Positions 34,101 through 45,590 of a DNA stretch of 64,000 bases are shown piece after piece. The DNA is taken from the NCBI GenBank assembly GCA_001970955.1, contig MPUH01000261.1:1-64000 (forward strand), written 5' to 3'. The first letter of the stretch is position 1; the number at the start of each line of letters is the position of its first letter. The DNA comes from Stentor coeruleus (lineage: Eukaryota; Ciliophora; Heterotrichea; Heterotrichida; Stentoridae). The notes beneath the pieces were generated by a model that had not been told where the DNA came from, did no database searches, and saw only the letters and a list, made by a program, of their open reading frames with translations. The position numbers and the translations under genes were made by a program.

Positions 34101-36840
34101 TACATTCTACACACAAATCATCTATTTTACATGATAAACATTGTAAATCACAATCGTAATAGATTTCATTATCACAATTTCCAGGACATTTTTTATTAAA
34201 ATCACAAATAAGACAATTTACACAATTATCTGCATAGTCATTGTAAGTATCATCAAGAGAATTATAGATATCTAAAGTCCATAAAATTCCATTAAAACTA
34301 TCCGAGGATTGAAATGTGCTTGTCCCTAGAGAAAATGTATTTGATGAAGTGTCTTCATATAAAAAATTGCTGATAATCTCATTGATTTGTGTTTGAGTGT
34401 TATAATAAACTTTTAAAAATGTTGAACCTTCATTGAAAAGAACAGAGAATTTATAATAAGCCCAGTTACAAGGTGAAGTAAGGTCGAAATGTTTTGATAT
34501 TTTTATATTGTAGATATCAGTAATAGAAATTCCTATACAATTATCATAATAATCGATGTTTAAATATGAGGATTTTTTCACAATGTTCCCTTCGCTAAAG
34601 AGTTTACCCCAGAAACTTATAATAAAAGAAGGAGATAAGACTATATTTGTAGAAGTCATCCCTTTGTTTGTAGAAAAATAATAACCTCTATTTATGATAA
34701 CTTCAGGGTCATTAGAGTCATAAGTAGGATAAGTATTTAAGTTATTGTTTCCTACAATAAACCCATTTAAAATCCCTAATTCTTGTGTTCCAGCAAAATC
34801 TATATTTACGAAATTTTCATTTTCAACCACACATTTTCCATTTAAAGCATAAAACCCACTTGGACATTCTAACAAACAAAAGTCTTCATATAATAAAAAG
34901 CCATCATTACAACTTGAACATGAGTATTTTTTAACTGGAACAGACATACAATCCCCTCTATTTTTCTCACAAACCCCATTGTCTAAAGAAAAACCATCAT
35001 AGCATTCCAAACAAAAACTTGTTGTACTACACACTTTACATGCTCTTTCATAACAAGGTCCACAAATATAAGTTAAAGAACATCCTTTTAAACATTTTAT
35101 ATCACAATCAGTGCATTCTGAAAAACTTGATTGATCAAAAGCGCATTCTGAATACCCAAAGTTATTTTTGTAATCTATCAAACTAAAAACTGAATTTTCA
35201 AACTTTAAAGGGTTGTTATAAAGCCAGAATTTTAATATAAACCCTTGAAAATAGTTAACTAAATTTGTTCCAAAGTAAATTTCTCCTCTGGTATCTCGGA
35301 AAACTGCTTTTTGTTCATTAGAAATTTTACTTTGTACCTCATCAATATAAATCTTAATAGTTGTATCAAAGTTATAATATAATATTTTATACCCAATATA
35401 ATGCCATGTATAATCAAGAGTTATACTATATGAGTATTTAGTATAACTATTATAATCTTGAGTACTACTAAGAAAAATACTGAAATCCCCGTTAAAGGAG
35501 ATTTCCCAAGCCTTATTTTTATAGACTGCAGGGCCATTTGTACCTTTAAGCCAAATGCTTATATAAAATTCTGAAGGGATTATATGAGTTTTTCTAGTTA
35601 TTCCATAGCTAGAAGGCCCAAAATAAAACCCTCTATGCGATAAAGGTATATAATCATCATTTTCTGGGTCTGTAAAATAGTCTGTATTCGCATTTTCTCC
35701 TGACTGAAGATAGTAACTGGGAAGCATGTTGTCCATAAACACATAAAAATAATCTAAAATTTCTTCGTTATAATATTTTTCGTATGTAAAATAAGAATTT
35801 ATATAATAATAATACTCAGATTTATCACAGATAGTCATACTTTTACATTCAATACAATGATTAGGACATTGAGGGTTTTGTGCATTTTCATATGCATAAC
35901 CTGTACATGAGTCTGTATTTTTTGAATAACAATATGAACAATCGTCTCGTACACACCAAGGCCATAAGGATGGACATGATATAGGACATTGTTCGCATTG
36001 ACCATCAAAGAAATATACACTTGGGCAGTTGGGTATATCATAAAATTCTAACAAAGTTGTATCTAAAGCATTAACAAAAACTAACATGTAAAGAAATCCT
36101 TTAAAACTAGAAACACTATTCCCAAGATACCATTCATAACCACTCCCTTCATTACTAATTGCATTTTCCCAATTGTCTTTTACTACAGTTTCTAATAAAT
36201 TATTAACCTTTAAAGTCAATTCCAGCCCAGTGACCTTAAAGTCTAAAGATACTACAATATTGCACCAATTATCAGAAATACTATTTTCAAATATAACAGT
36301 ATTAATCTTATTTAAGACTTCTAAGTCCAAAACCTTAATAGAAATTTGAATTTTCTCATCGGATTTCTGTAGACAAAAATAATCTTGAGTATCTGTAATT
36401 TGAAAAATAATTCCAGGGCTTTCAATTTTAGCCCAAGCTTTTATAGTAAAAAAAGGTGAGGGAATTAGGTCTTTTTCATTACAAATCATAAGCGAAGTAC
36501 TTGAAAAAAAAAATCCTCTATCTTTAGTCGGTAATGGAGTGTTTTTCGTTGGGCTTTGGAAAGCTTCTGAGTTTTGGTTTACAAAATTCCCAATTTGCAT
36601 TTCGGTTAGTGATGACACTTTACTGAATTCTAAAGAAAATAATATAGGAAGTGTTTCTGAGCTTATGCACTCTGATCCAGAAATTGAATATTTTGACGGG
36701 CATATTAATGAACAGATTGGGAGGATTAGATAAGAATTGCTACAACTTGTGCATTTATCATCGACTATTTGTATACAGTTTGTTAAAGATAAAACTTGAC
36801 ATGCTAAATAAAAGAAAAAAGCTAAGAACATGACAGCCAT
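25192..36840 (-). CDS. Giant modular surface protein: ten LamG-like/Cys-rich modules plus multipass C-terminus
   Basis: Two exons, 36840-25801 and 25785-25192, separated by a 15-nt intron (GTAATTTATATATAG) whose last codon would be a stop; the spliced product is 3877 residues. A signal peptide (MAVMFLAFFFYLACQVLS) is followed by ten copies of a ~200-residue concanavalin/LamG-like unit. Each has an RG(F/V/Y)YF box (such as GRGVYF, MRGYYF) and a closing box like SFxGFLWSLEIY. Each is followed by a cysteine-rich block with CxxC pairs of furin-like/growth-factor-receptor type (SCGFADSCNLCDDILC recurs). After the last block comes a ~200-residue extracellular segment, then about six hydrophobic spans with WGTLFYEF between them and a ~35-residue cytosolic tail. 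The C-terminus recalls TRP-like multipass domains of fungi and ciliates, only by general pattern. Probable role: cell-surface adhesion or sensing. The modules vary in length and sequence, so the array is old. Confidence 0.82.
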
Positions 36841-37184
36841 TATAATATAAGGTATAAAGGTTTAATCATAAAATTAGATAATTAGTTTTTGTTGAAGATA
36901 AAGATATATTGAATATTTAGTATATGAATATTTGATAATGCAGAAAAGGGTATTTTAAAAAAGTGAATATTTGGATATGGGGAATTTCTTTTAGGGAGAT
37001 TTTATTATGAAGGAATTCCTTTATGGTTTTAAGGGCTTTATATGAAATATATAATTTTTTTAGATGGAGTATGAGGATTTGTTGTATTGTATAACTATAT
37101 TTTAGGTATGTATTTTTTAAGGTTGTATATCAGATTTATAGTTAGAAATATTATTTATTTTGCGTGGATTGATGATAGTTGTAA

Positions 37185-37345
37185 AATCTTATATGTATAA
37201 GATTATTTTATTAGTTTTGTTGCATTTCAAATTTGGTCAATCTATATATTTAAAGAAGGATTATNAATCTTATATGTATAAGATTATTTTATTAGTTTTG
37301 TTGCATTTCAAATTTGGTCAATCTATATATTTAAAGAAGGATTAT
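37185..37345. repeat. 80-bp duplicated contig ends around a single N
   Basis: Positions 37185-37264 and 37266-37345 are identical on either side of N at 37265, an unmerged contig overlap. Confidence 0.9.
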
Positions 37346-37574
37346 TAGTATTTTTGGGATTTTGATGTGGCAAAGTATAAGTGGGTTTTTATATTGGCTT
37401 AATATGCAAAATGTAAGAAATTTTGAATAAGTGCGATTGGATATACAATGTAAGCACTAAGAAAACAGATTTTTTTTGAAGATATTGAAAAAATTGCACT
37501 AGCCTGATTAGACTATAAATTATTATATCCAATATTTATCTTAAGAAGTATACAAAATACGCATTAATACAAGT

Positions 37575-37642
37575 TTTTCAAAGCTATAAACAATTCAAGT
37601 CGAAAAGGTTTTCAAAGTTATAAACAGTTCAAGTCAAAAAGA
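37575..37642. repeat. 34-bp direct tandem repeat
   Basis: Two units starting TTTTCAAAG at 37575 and 37609 share most positions (CTATAAACAATTCAAGTCG versus TTATAAACAGTTCAAGTCA). It lies within non-coding DNA. Confidence 0.75.
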
Positions 37643-39285
37643 ATTTCATTAAAAAATAATATATTAATACGATGGAATATTTACAACAATTATCACTTCT
37701 AGTATAAAACTTTTATTCATTTTTATAGTAAAACTCTAGTGATGATATAACTATATTAAGCTTATTCAAAGATCCCATTTAAGATTTCTTAGAATTATTT
37801 TACTCAATCAGATAATTTTCAGCTCTTTAAATTTAAAAGTTTTAAAAAATATTTTTATTAGCTTGAAAATCAAATAAAAATAGTTTAGTGGGTAAATAAA
37901 ATGAATATTTTTGATTTGAAAAAGTATGCGAAATTTTAATTTCTAAGATTATCAGGTTTAAAAGAGTTATCTTGAGTTGTTACCGATTTCATAGATGATT
38001 TTTCTTGTTCATGATTCAAGTAAAAAAATCTATATAATATATCAATATTGATTAAATTATTGTATTTTACTATAACAACTTCAACTTATCTCTTAAATCA
38101 CTTACCTATTCTAATAATATATATAAAATTCGATTATATTTCATATAATATAAACAAACTCTATATTCTTAAAGGCAAATCTTATATAAATAACTCAATA
38201 AGTATTTATTGTATTCTCTTAAGCATAAAAATCGTTATCTTATTCAACTTAGTAATATAAACTTGAAAACAATAAGTGTTTTCTACACAAATTTTAATAC
38301 CATAAAAGGAATTCTCAGTTTTTTTCAGTCTACTTATAATTTAAAATAAGAAAACAAATGATAGATCTTATTGTCCTTAATAAGTAGAAATCTGTTATTG
38401 GAATAGTGAAAATTATTCAAATCAAAATTCTATTGATAAATTTATTCAACTAGGAGATATTCAATGTATTCTTAATATTGTCTTGCTTTATTAGTAAAGA
38501 TACTTAGAGTATTTGATTTCATGCTTTCAGATTTTAAATCAGCTCGTGGAATGATTTTCAAATTAGCTTATTTATTAGCAGATTTATTCTTTTAGTCAAT
38601 ATTCCACTATATAATATAAAAAATGAAAATATATCCAAAATTTGATTTATGCTAGTATTATATTCATGTATTTTATTTCTATGTACAAACAAATAATTCC
38701 TAATAAACTGTTTTATGAATAAAAATTCTATTCCAGTTTTTTACTTATCCATTATAATTTTAATCATTTGGTATTTACTGTATTTTATATTTTTTATACA
38801 GCCACTTATTGAAGTTACTAACAAAATACAATAATATCAGCAAAATAGTGTTAAATTATGATCACATACAAATAAAAAACAAATTTTGACCCTTATCTAA
38901 TATATAAATAGTAAATCACTCATATTAGGCCTCAATTTTTTTTCTGATAACAAATTATATTCAAAATTTTCAAGTTATTTAGCAAATGCTTTGCCTTCAA
39001 AAGGCATTCCTTCAGCAAATACTCATAAAAATACTTTTAACACTATATGCTTTATTGATTTCCTAATATTATATATACTCAAATAATAATCAAAATTCCA
39101 TCTAACTAAAACATATCAACATATAGATCATATCTATGTTAAGCACAAAATAATCCCTAATCAACTAATAATAAAATTAAAAAAAAATCCTCTCAACTTC
39201 TTCAAAAGTCTAATTTATTCTTCTAAATCACATCTAAAATCCCAACACATATTTATCGCAAACTCTAGAAAGCAATGGACTATAA

Positions 39286-40083
39286 ATGGAATCACACGTG
39301 TTCATCTCAACCACAGATCTGCAAGTTCTTATTGATTCTCATTCAGTCCAAATCGTCGATTCAGGTATGGGTGCAAAAGACGGTCACTTTGCCAAAAGAA
39401 TCCCAGGAGCAAAATATTTTAACATTCCAGATATCAAATGTACTCAATCATCTCATAGCATAGGATTTCCATGTCTTTCTGATTTTACCGAGTACATGAA
39501 AAAATTTGGCCTTAAAAACAATGGAACAGTAGTTGTCGTTTATGATCAATCAGGTGTTGCAATGTCAGGTAGAGCATGGTTTATGTTTAGACATTATGGA
39601 TATCAGAATGTTAGAATTCTTGATGGAGGATTAGTAAAATGGGTTGCTGAAGGAAGAGCTACAGAATCAGGTGAGTATGAAATCACTGAGAATACTGATG
39701 TTAATCCAAATGATTATCAGTTTGTTGAAAGACAAGGTGAAAGAGCATTTTTAAATGAAGTACAAGAAATTGGTCGGAAAATTAATAGTAATGAGACTGA
39801 TGTTAGGATTTGGGACCCTAGATCAGCTGAAGTTTTTAATAATGGGACTATTAATAGTGCTGTAAATATTCCTTTTAGCGCTTTTTTCAATGCTGATAAA
39901 ACAGTGATATCTGCTGAAGCTGCTAGAAAAATACTTGATGAAAGATTGGGTCATGGGGAAATTATTACTACATGCGCTAAAGGGGTTATAGCATGTTTAG
40001 GGAATGCTATTGCCATGCATGCTGGGAGAAATGCTAGGGTTTATACTGGATCACTTGAAGAATGGAGAACTTATAAGCTTTAG
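39286..40083 (+). CDS. Thiosulfate / 3-mercaptopyruvate sulfurtransferase, tandem rhodanese (copy A)
   Basis: A 265-residue single-exon enzyme with two rhodanese domains (about residues 5-125 and 150-262). The first, inactive-type domain shows VDSGMGAKDGHFAKRIPGAKYFNI and VVVYDQSGVAMSGRAWFMFRHYGY; the second carries the active-site loop TTCAKGVIA with catalytic C230, preceded by RIWDPRSAEVFNNGTI. The enzyme moves a sulfane sulfur from thiosulfate or mercaptopyruvate to cyanide or thiols. The loop CAKGVI differs from the usual CRKGVT (rhodanese) and CGSGVT (mercaptopyruvate enzyme), so substrate preference is open. There is no obvious targeting peptide. A close paralogue follows 1.4 kb downstream in the same orientation. 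Confidence 0.9.
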   Translation: MESHVFISTTDLQVLIDSHSVQIVDSGMGAKDGHFAKRIPGAKYFNIPDIKCTQSSHSIGFPCLSDFTEYMKKFGLKNNGTVVVVYDQSGVAMSGRAWFMFRHYGYQNVRILDGGLVKWVAEGRATESGEYEITENTDVNPNDYQFVERQGERAFLNEVQEIGRKINSNETDVRIWDPRSAEVFNNGTINSAVNIPFSAFFNADKTVISAEAARKILDERLGHGEIITTCAKGVIACLGNAIAMHAGRNARVYTGSLEEWRTYKL

Positions 40084-40915
40084 TTAGAAATTAAAACTTT
40101 CTTAAAGAAAAATTATAGAATTAATGGATGAGATTGAGGTTTTATATAGATTGTGATTAGAAAAAATATGTGTTGTTAGATGATTAAACTTGATTTGAAA
40201 ATGTATTAAAATTATTAAAAATTATGTACTTGTTTTTGCAGCAAGTGCAAATGTTAAACTTAGTAAGACTTTATTATAAGCATTTACAAAAGCATTACAA
40301 TTGAGAGAAATTCTAATATGATTATCATCTAAGGTGAAAAAGTTATCTAAAATTTTTTAGTATTATTTGAGATTAAAAATAAAATCTAAAAACTGTTAAA
40401 GACTTAAAATAAGAATATCAATAAAGCTTTGGACAAAAAATAATAGTAAAAATGAATTCCTAAATCAAAAAATGGAACCTATTCAGTTTTAAATTTATAA
40501 ACTTGGTCTTGTGTTTTAATCATAAAAGCTTAGAATTCGCATTAAAATAAACTCAGAAATGTTTTGAATTCAATAAAACTTAATATTATGCATGTTAATA
40601 TAAGAAATATTATTCAATACGCTATAAATTTCGATATAGTAGGAAAATTTTCGCATTAGCTAATAAGATGATACAAAAATATTAAAAATAAACTTCTATA
40701 TTGTTGTGATAATAAAAATTAAAACTACTTAAAGCATATAAAATGCAATATTATTTATCAGGTCTTGACTAAAATATTTGATAATTAATAATAGGATTGA
40801 TACATTTAACTGAGAAACCTTGACTATATTTATATATTCTAAAGAAATATATAAAAAAATTCTTAATTTAGAAAATTGTTTATAATCTGATTATTTTAGA
40901 TGTACAAGGAAAAGC

Positions 40916-41032
40916 AACTTTAAGTTTTTATAATTCTAAATAGTTGGTTTTTATAATATGATAATATATATGANAACTTTAAGTTTTTATAATTCTAAAT
41001 AGTTGGTTTTTATAATATGATAATATATATGA
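40916..41032. repeat. 58-bp duplicated contig ends around a single N
   Basis: Positions 40916-40973 and 40975-41032 are identical around N at 40974, an unmerged contig overlap. Confidence 0.9.
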
Positions 41033-41109
41033 GAAATAGAAAATAATTATTGTCTATGAAAAAAAGTATAGGAAAATGCTAGTGGATCAAAATAAAGATT
41101 ATGATTTAT

Positions 41110-41183
41110 TAAAGTTCATTATATTAGTATTAGTTAGGAATTATCGCTTGACTATTGTCTAGCCCTTGTAAAGTTCATTATAT
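41110..41183 (-). mobile_element. Minute SINE-like retroposon, copy 1
   Basis: A 44-bp core (41125-41168) sits between perfect 15-bp direct repeats, TAAAGTTCATTATAT at 41110-41124 and 41169-41183. Read on the - strand, the core starts CAAGGGCTAGACAATAGTC and ends AACTAATACTA. It matches the copy at 49278-49321 except for one base. It can fold as GCTaGAC-AATA-GTCaAGC. Different target duplications at the two sites show independent insertion. No coding capacity. Confidence 0.7.
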
Positions 41184-41510
41184 AATTATAATAGTTTTAA
41201 TTACTTATTGAATATTATATATATAAACTATTTATATCACAAAATAATTAAATAAATTTTCTTATTCAGCCTCTATAAAATAGATTTCTTTAATTACTTA
41301 TAAACAAAAACCCTTAAATTAAACCTATAATACTCCACAAGCATAAATTTCTAATTTCCCCAAAACCATCATACAAAAATAATCATCTTCTCTCTAACAA
41401 TCTACCTCTCTTACACTTTTATGACAAACTCAACATCAAGCTAATAAACCCATTTAAAACTCTTAAAATCCTTCATTTAATTACATATTCCATTAAAAAT
41501 TAATTATAAA

Positions 41511-42308
41511 ATGGAATCTCCAGTATTCATATCAACATCAAGTCTCCAAGCTCTAATCGATTCTCATTCAGTCCAAATCGTGGATTCCGGTATGGGTGCT
41601 AAAGACGGTCACTTTGCCAAAAGAATCCCAGGAGCAAAATATTTTAACATTCCAGATTACAAATGCACTCAGTCATCTCTAAGTATGGGATTCCCATGTC
41701 TACCTGATTTTACCGAGTACATGAAAAGATTTGGCTTAAGAAACAACGGGACAGCTGTTGTAGTCTATGATCAATCAGGTGTAGCTATGGCCGGTAGAGC
41801 TTGGTTTATGTTTAGACATTATGGATATCAGAACGTTAAAATTCTTGATGGAGGACTTGTAAAATGGGTAGCTGAAGGTAGGGCAACTGAATCAGGACAG
41901 TATCAGATCTCAGTGAATACAAATATCAATCAAGCTGATTACCAATTTGTTGAAAGAGAAGGAGAAAGGGCTTTATTCCCTGAAGTTCTGCAAATCAGCC
42001 AGAAAATCAACAGAAATGAAACTGATATTAGGATTTGGGATCCTAGACCTGCTGAGGTGTTTAATAATGGGACTGTAGATAATGCTGTGAACATTTCTTT
42101 TAGTTCGTTTTTTAATGGAGATAGAACTGTGAAATCTCCTGATGATGTGAGAAAAATTCTTGCTGAAAGATTGGGTCATGGTGAGATTATAACTTCATGT
42201 GCTAAAGGGGTTATTGCATGTTTAGGATATGCTATTGCTACTCATGCTGGAAGAAATGTTAAGGTCTTTACAGGATCACTTGAAGAATGGAATTCTCTTA
42301 AGCCTTAG
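41511..42308 (+). CDS. Thiosulfate / 3-mercaptopyruvate sulfurtransferase, tandem rhodanese (copy B)
   Basis: A 265-residue paralogue of copy A, the same length with no gaps and roughly four fifths identical by my reading. The catalytic loop is SCAKGVIACLG, again with C230. Differences cluster in the inter-domain linker (about residues 130-170) and the C-terminal end (WNSLKP versus WRTYKL). DNA coding residues ~17-50 is almost identical between the copies even at silent sites, while the linker has diverged much more. Both copies keep all rhodanese landmarks, so both are probably functional. The C-rich, G-poor 5' flank supports the start. Confidence 0.9.
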   Translation: MESPVFISTSSLQALIDSHSVQIVDSGMGAKDGHFAKRIPGAKYFNIPDYKCTQSSLSMGFPCLPDFTEYMKRFGLRNNGTAVVVYDQSGVAMAGRAWFMFRHYGYQNVKILDGGLVKWVAEGRATESGQYQISVNTNINQADYQFVEREGERALFPEVLQISQKINRNETDIRIWDPRPAEVFNNGTVDNAVNISFSSFFNGDRTVKSPDDVRKILAERLGHGEIITSCAKGVIACLGYAIATHAGRNVKVFTGSLEEWNSLKP

Positions 42309-43032
42309 TTAGTAATAAAAATGTCGGAAAATGGCAGATGGGTTGATAGAAATTATATGAAAAAATATATAATTATATGAGAAAAGGTTATCAAAGTTAT
42401 TACTATATAGTAATTGTTGGTTTGGTAAGATGGGAATTTAGATAGTATGATGGGGAAAATGTTTTGAATATGTTGGAAAATGTTTAAATTGTAATAAAGA
42501 GATAAATTTTTGTGACTTTGGAGATGTGTTGACTTGATAAAGAGTGAGTTTTATTGAAATGTGTGATGATATGGAATATTTTATGGGTTATGATGAAAAT
42601 ATAAGGGAAAATATAAAAAATAAGAATTTTGGGATTAGGAAATGAGGTTTAATAACCTAACTTTCATTCCTACATCAAGCTTTATTATTATAACTAAAAA
42701 ATTACTCCCTATACATACTCATAAAAAAGTAAAATTTCATATTTCTGAAATCATATCAAACCTAATCCTCTACTCTTCTAAAAACTCCTTAAAAATTATC
42801 TCCTAACATCCTTATTTCTATCTTCATACACTCCAACATTTTTCTTCAAAAATCATCTTCCTTTCTCCAAAAAATATAAACTTGCATAAATTCTTACAAT
42901 TTCAGTATTAAAGCCATGCTATATTTCATAATTTCAACCTTATCATTACCCAACTATCATTTCCATATTTCTCTCCAAAACTAAAACCATTCTAACAAGC
43001 TTGTGATCTGAACAAAAATATGGCACATTATT
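42309..43032. other. Head-to-tail spacer with a sharp strand-composition switch
   Basis: Positions 42421-42480 have 18 G and no C; positions 42781-42840 have 17 C and no G. The switch lies near 42650, between the 3' flank of the sulfurtransferase and the 5' flank of the isomerase. No ORF or RNA is seen. Confidence 0.8.
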
Positions 43033-44064
43033 ATGCTAAAAATTCAAGGTGGCGTTCAGAACTACGCATGGGGACGATTAGGTAGTTCAAGTTCAGTAAG
43101 CAAATTCATAAAAGACATTAAAGATAATTTACCATATGCCGAATATTGGCTTGGTACCCATCCTTCATGTCCTTCAACAATCAACAACAATCCTTTATCA
43201 ACAATAACAGGACAAATTCCTTACTTATTAAAAGTTCTTTCAATATCAAAACCTTTAAGTATACAATTACACCCTAATAAATCTCAAGCAGAAGAGCTTT
43301 TTTCACACAATCCAAATTTATATCCTGATAGCAACCATAAACCAGAAATGTGTATTGCCCGTCCTTCACTTAAGCTTTTTATAGGTTTTCGACCTTCTGA
43401 TGAGATTGTAAATATGCTTCAAGAAACACCTGAACTTTATTCATTAGTTGGGGATAATGATCTAAAAGTTCAACTAGAAAAATTGTATGAAAATGAACAG
43501 GTTACAATGGAAAAAGTTAGAGAATATTGTCAAAGAATAGGAAGTGGGGTTTATGCTGATATAGGTAAACATTTCCCATGTGACCCTGGGATTTTTTTTG
43601 CAATGTTTATGAATTATGTTAAACTTGAGGATGGTCAAGCTTTGGTTATTGAAGCTGGAGTTCCTCATTGTTATATTGAAGGGGATTGTATTGAAGCTAT
43701 GGCTTGTTCAGATAATGTTATCCGTGCTGGCTTAACTCCTAAAGCTAAAGATGTTAGAACACTACTTAAGGTATTTTGTATTTAGATATTAGACTATTCA
43801 CAATCAAAACCGAATATAATACAAGTAACTCCAGGGTCAGAAAAAACTTTTTATGTATCAGGAAATAAAGAGTTTAATGTTATAAAATACTCTTCTTCAC
43901 AAAATTTTAGGATTAGTCTTAGAACACCAGCACTTTGTCTTATAACTGAAGGGAAATGCTGGTATAACAACACAGAATTTACGGCTGGGGATAGTTCTTT
44001 GATAACAGAAGAATGTTTGTTAGAAACTGAAGGTGTTGAAATATATGCTTGTTTTGCTGATTAA
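43033..44064 (+). CDS. MPI: Mannose-6-phosphate isomerase, type I
   Basis: Two exons, 43033-43770 and 43786-44064, with a 15-nt intron (GTATTTTGTATTTAG); spliced product 338 residues. It begins LKIQGGVQNYAWGRLGS, the classic type I start. Zinc ligands are recognisable: Q78 and H80 in QLHPNK, E105 in HKPE, and the His of VPHCY near 212. The substrate-binding RAGLTPK lies near 232. The second exon supplies the C-terminal cupin (VTPGSEKTFYVSG..., FRISLRTPALCLITEGKCWYN). It interconverts fructose-6-P and mannose-6-P and so feeds GDP-mannose for glycosylation and GPI anchors. It is shorter than the human enzyme (~420) because the helical insert before the metal site is small. An upstream ATG at 43021 is in another frame. 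Confidence 0.95.
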
Positions 44065-44376
44065 AAGTGGATAGTTTTACTAGATAAATAGTGAATATAT
44101 AAATGGAAATAATAAACTCAATGTTTTTGAGTAGAATTTTGAAATTCTTACAAGCCAAAAATCACTGAAATCATGAGAGTCTGTAGGGAATTTAACAAGA
44201 TATGCAAAGTTGATTATTTATAGAAAAATTATGCTTATTAATCAACTCTTAGACTGAAAAAGATTATAATTCAGTGTTTTACTTAAAGATCAAAAAAAAT
44301 TTATGATACTCTCTACTTATTATATACAAGTTTTTGAAAATAGCCCAAACATCTAAACAAAACTTAAATTCAAAAG
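44065..44376. other. Intergenic spacer after mannose-6-phosphate isomerase
   Basis: Non-coding, AT-rich, with no distinctive element. Confidence 0.5.
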
Positions 44377-44692
44377 TATGATTGAAAGAAGTCATCTTAA
44401 AATTTGTCAAATACTAGGAAAGTACTTTTATCAAGAAAAAACTAAGAAAAGTATCGAAAACTATGAAGATTTTATTAAATACTATTTGATTGACTTTTAC
44501 CTTTAGAGCTGTATTGATTTTTTATTCTTTAAATGGCAGGATGATGGTTTATCAGGTCTTTTAGGGTATTACAGTTTATATAATCTGAATTTTAACCTTG
44601 AACTTACACCTAACAAGAAAATCAGAAATCGTATTTTTATTGTTTCAAGTGAAGAAAATGAAGAACAATTTTATATATTTCTAAGCTTATAA
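44377..44692 (+). pseudogene. PH-domain-like remnant with one in-frame stop
   Basis: From ATG at 44377 to TAA at 44690-44692 the frame reads as protein with a single TAG at about codon 44. It includes KSIENYEDFIKYYLIDFYL, then SCIDFLFFKWQDDGLSGLLGY, YSLYNLNFNLELTPNKKI and RNRIFIVSSEENEEQFYIF. The alternation of short strands, the Gly-rich middle, and a final FxIV...EEQFYIF strand before a missing helix is what the N-terminal part of a pleckstrin-homology domain looks like. No 15- or 16-nt GT-AG intron removes the TAG. The usual C-terminal helix with Trp is absent. Probably a decaying or truncated gene copy; the family call is tentative. Confidence 0.4.
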
Positions 44693-45414
44693 GGGTAATT
44701 CAGTATAATCTAAAGCTATTTACTGTAATAGTAAGGTTTCAAAAACAGTCCTTTATCTTGTGAATAGCCTTCCTAAATATCTAAAAACTTTCCTTTAATA
44801 TTCTTCGATTATCAATTTCTATTTTTTTAAATTTTTATCAAATTCTTATTCTAAATAAAGGATTAACTTACAACTAGATCTTTATATTTGCCTCATCTAA
44901 GTAGAGAAAAAAAATCTATAGTTTATTATATAGCATTTAAGCTGATAATCCTAAAAAAAAAATGGATTTTGACTAATAGAATTTGGGTGATAAGATCAAG
45001 TAGCAGGAAAGTTTAAAATATTATTAAACAGCCTGGGGTTATTGCTTTAAACATTGAATTAATACTTATAAGCTCCATATAGTAACAATAATATTTTACT
45101 ATTATTTAAAGACAACTAGTGGATTTGTTATTAAAATATAGATAAATATATGATGATTATTACGATTTATGTGAAATAAAATTGAATTTTTGTTTTTTAG
45201 ATATTTAGAATTATCAATTTTATAAAGAGATAATTGAAGCAAAAAACTAAGTGTCATAAAAACATGACATAAAGTTATTAAAACATATAAAGTTCTTTTG
45301 ATACCCTATTCTATTAAAATTCCCTCCCGTCATAATTTTATCTTATAATCCAACTCATTAACCCTAATAATTTAACACAAATCCTAGTTATTAAATATTT
45401 ATCAACTTTGATAT
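44693..45414. other. Intergenic DNA
   Basis: AT-rich, no supportable ORF. The right end (45306 onward) begins the duplicated contig-overlap block around the N joins at 45469 and 45543. Confidence 0.5.
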
Positions 45415-45590
45415 TTAAAAATTATTAATCATTTCTTCCCACTTTTTTAATAAAAAATTTTGTGTTGGNCTATTCTATTAAAATTCCCTCCCGTCATAAT
45501 TTTATCTTATAATCCAACTCATTAACCTAATAAAATAATAAANTTATTAATCATTTCTTCCCACTTTTTTAATAAAAAATTTTGTGTTGG
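45306..45590. repeat. Two N joins with duplicated flanks
   Basis: Single Ns lie at 45469 and 45543. The ~73-base piece between them opens with the sequence seen at 45306-45359, and the sequence after the second N (45544-45590) repeats 45422-45468. A small contig has been inserted between two overlapping ends; one copy of each block is artefactual. Confidence 0.9.

Larger units (their letters stand above)
36841..39285. other. Divergent intergenic region, 2.4 kb
   Basis: G-rich on + for the first ~550 bases (5' side of the giant gene), becoming C-rich and G-poor towards 39285 (5' side of the sulfurtransferase). It contains a duplicated 80-bp contig overlap around N at 37265 and a 34-bp direct repeat at 37575-37642. 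Short frames inside are AT-driven and not convincing. Confidence 0.55.
40084..41510. other. Spacer between the two sulfurtransferase genes
   Basis: No gene. It holds a 58-bp unmerged contig overlap around N at 40974 and the short retroposon-like insertion at 41110-41183. The last ~250 bases are C-rich and G-poor, fitting the 5' flank of copy B. Confidence 0.6.

Noticed and set aside
38048-38260. 70-codon + frame in the 2.4-kb spacer
   Set aside because: Composition is Ile/Leu/Tyr/Asn, as expected from random AT-rich DNA, with no family or flank support.
38981-39030. Small hairpin GCCTT-CAA-AAGGC as a terminator or RNA gene
   Set aside because: The stem is only five base pairs and nothing around it suggests a transcript end.
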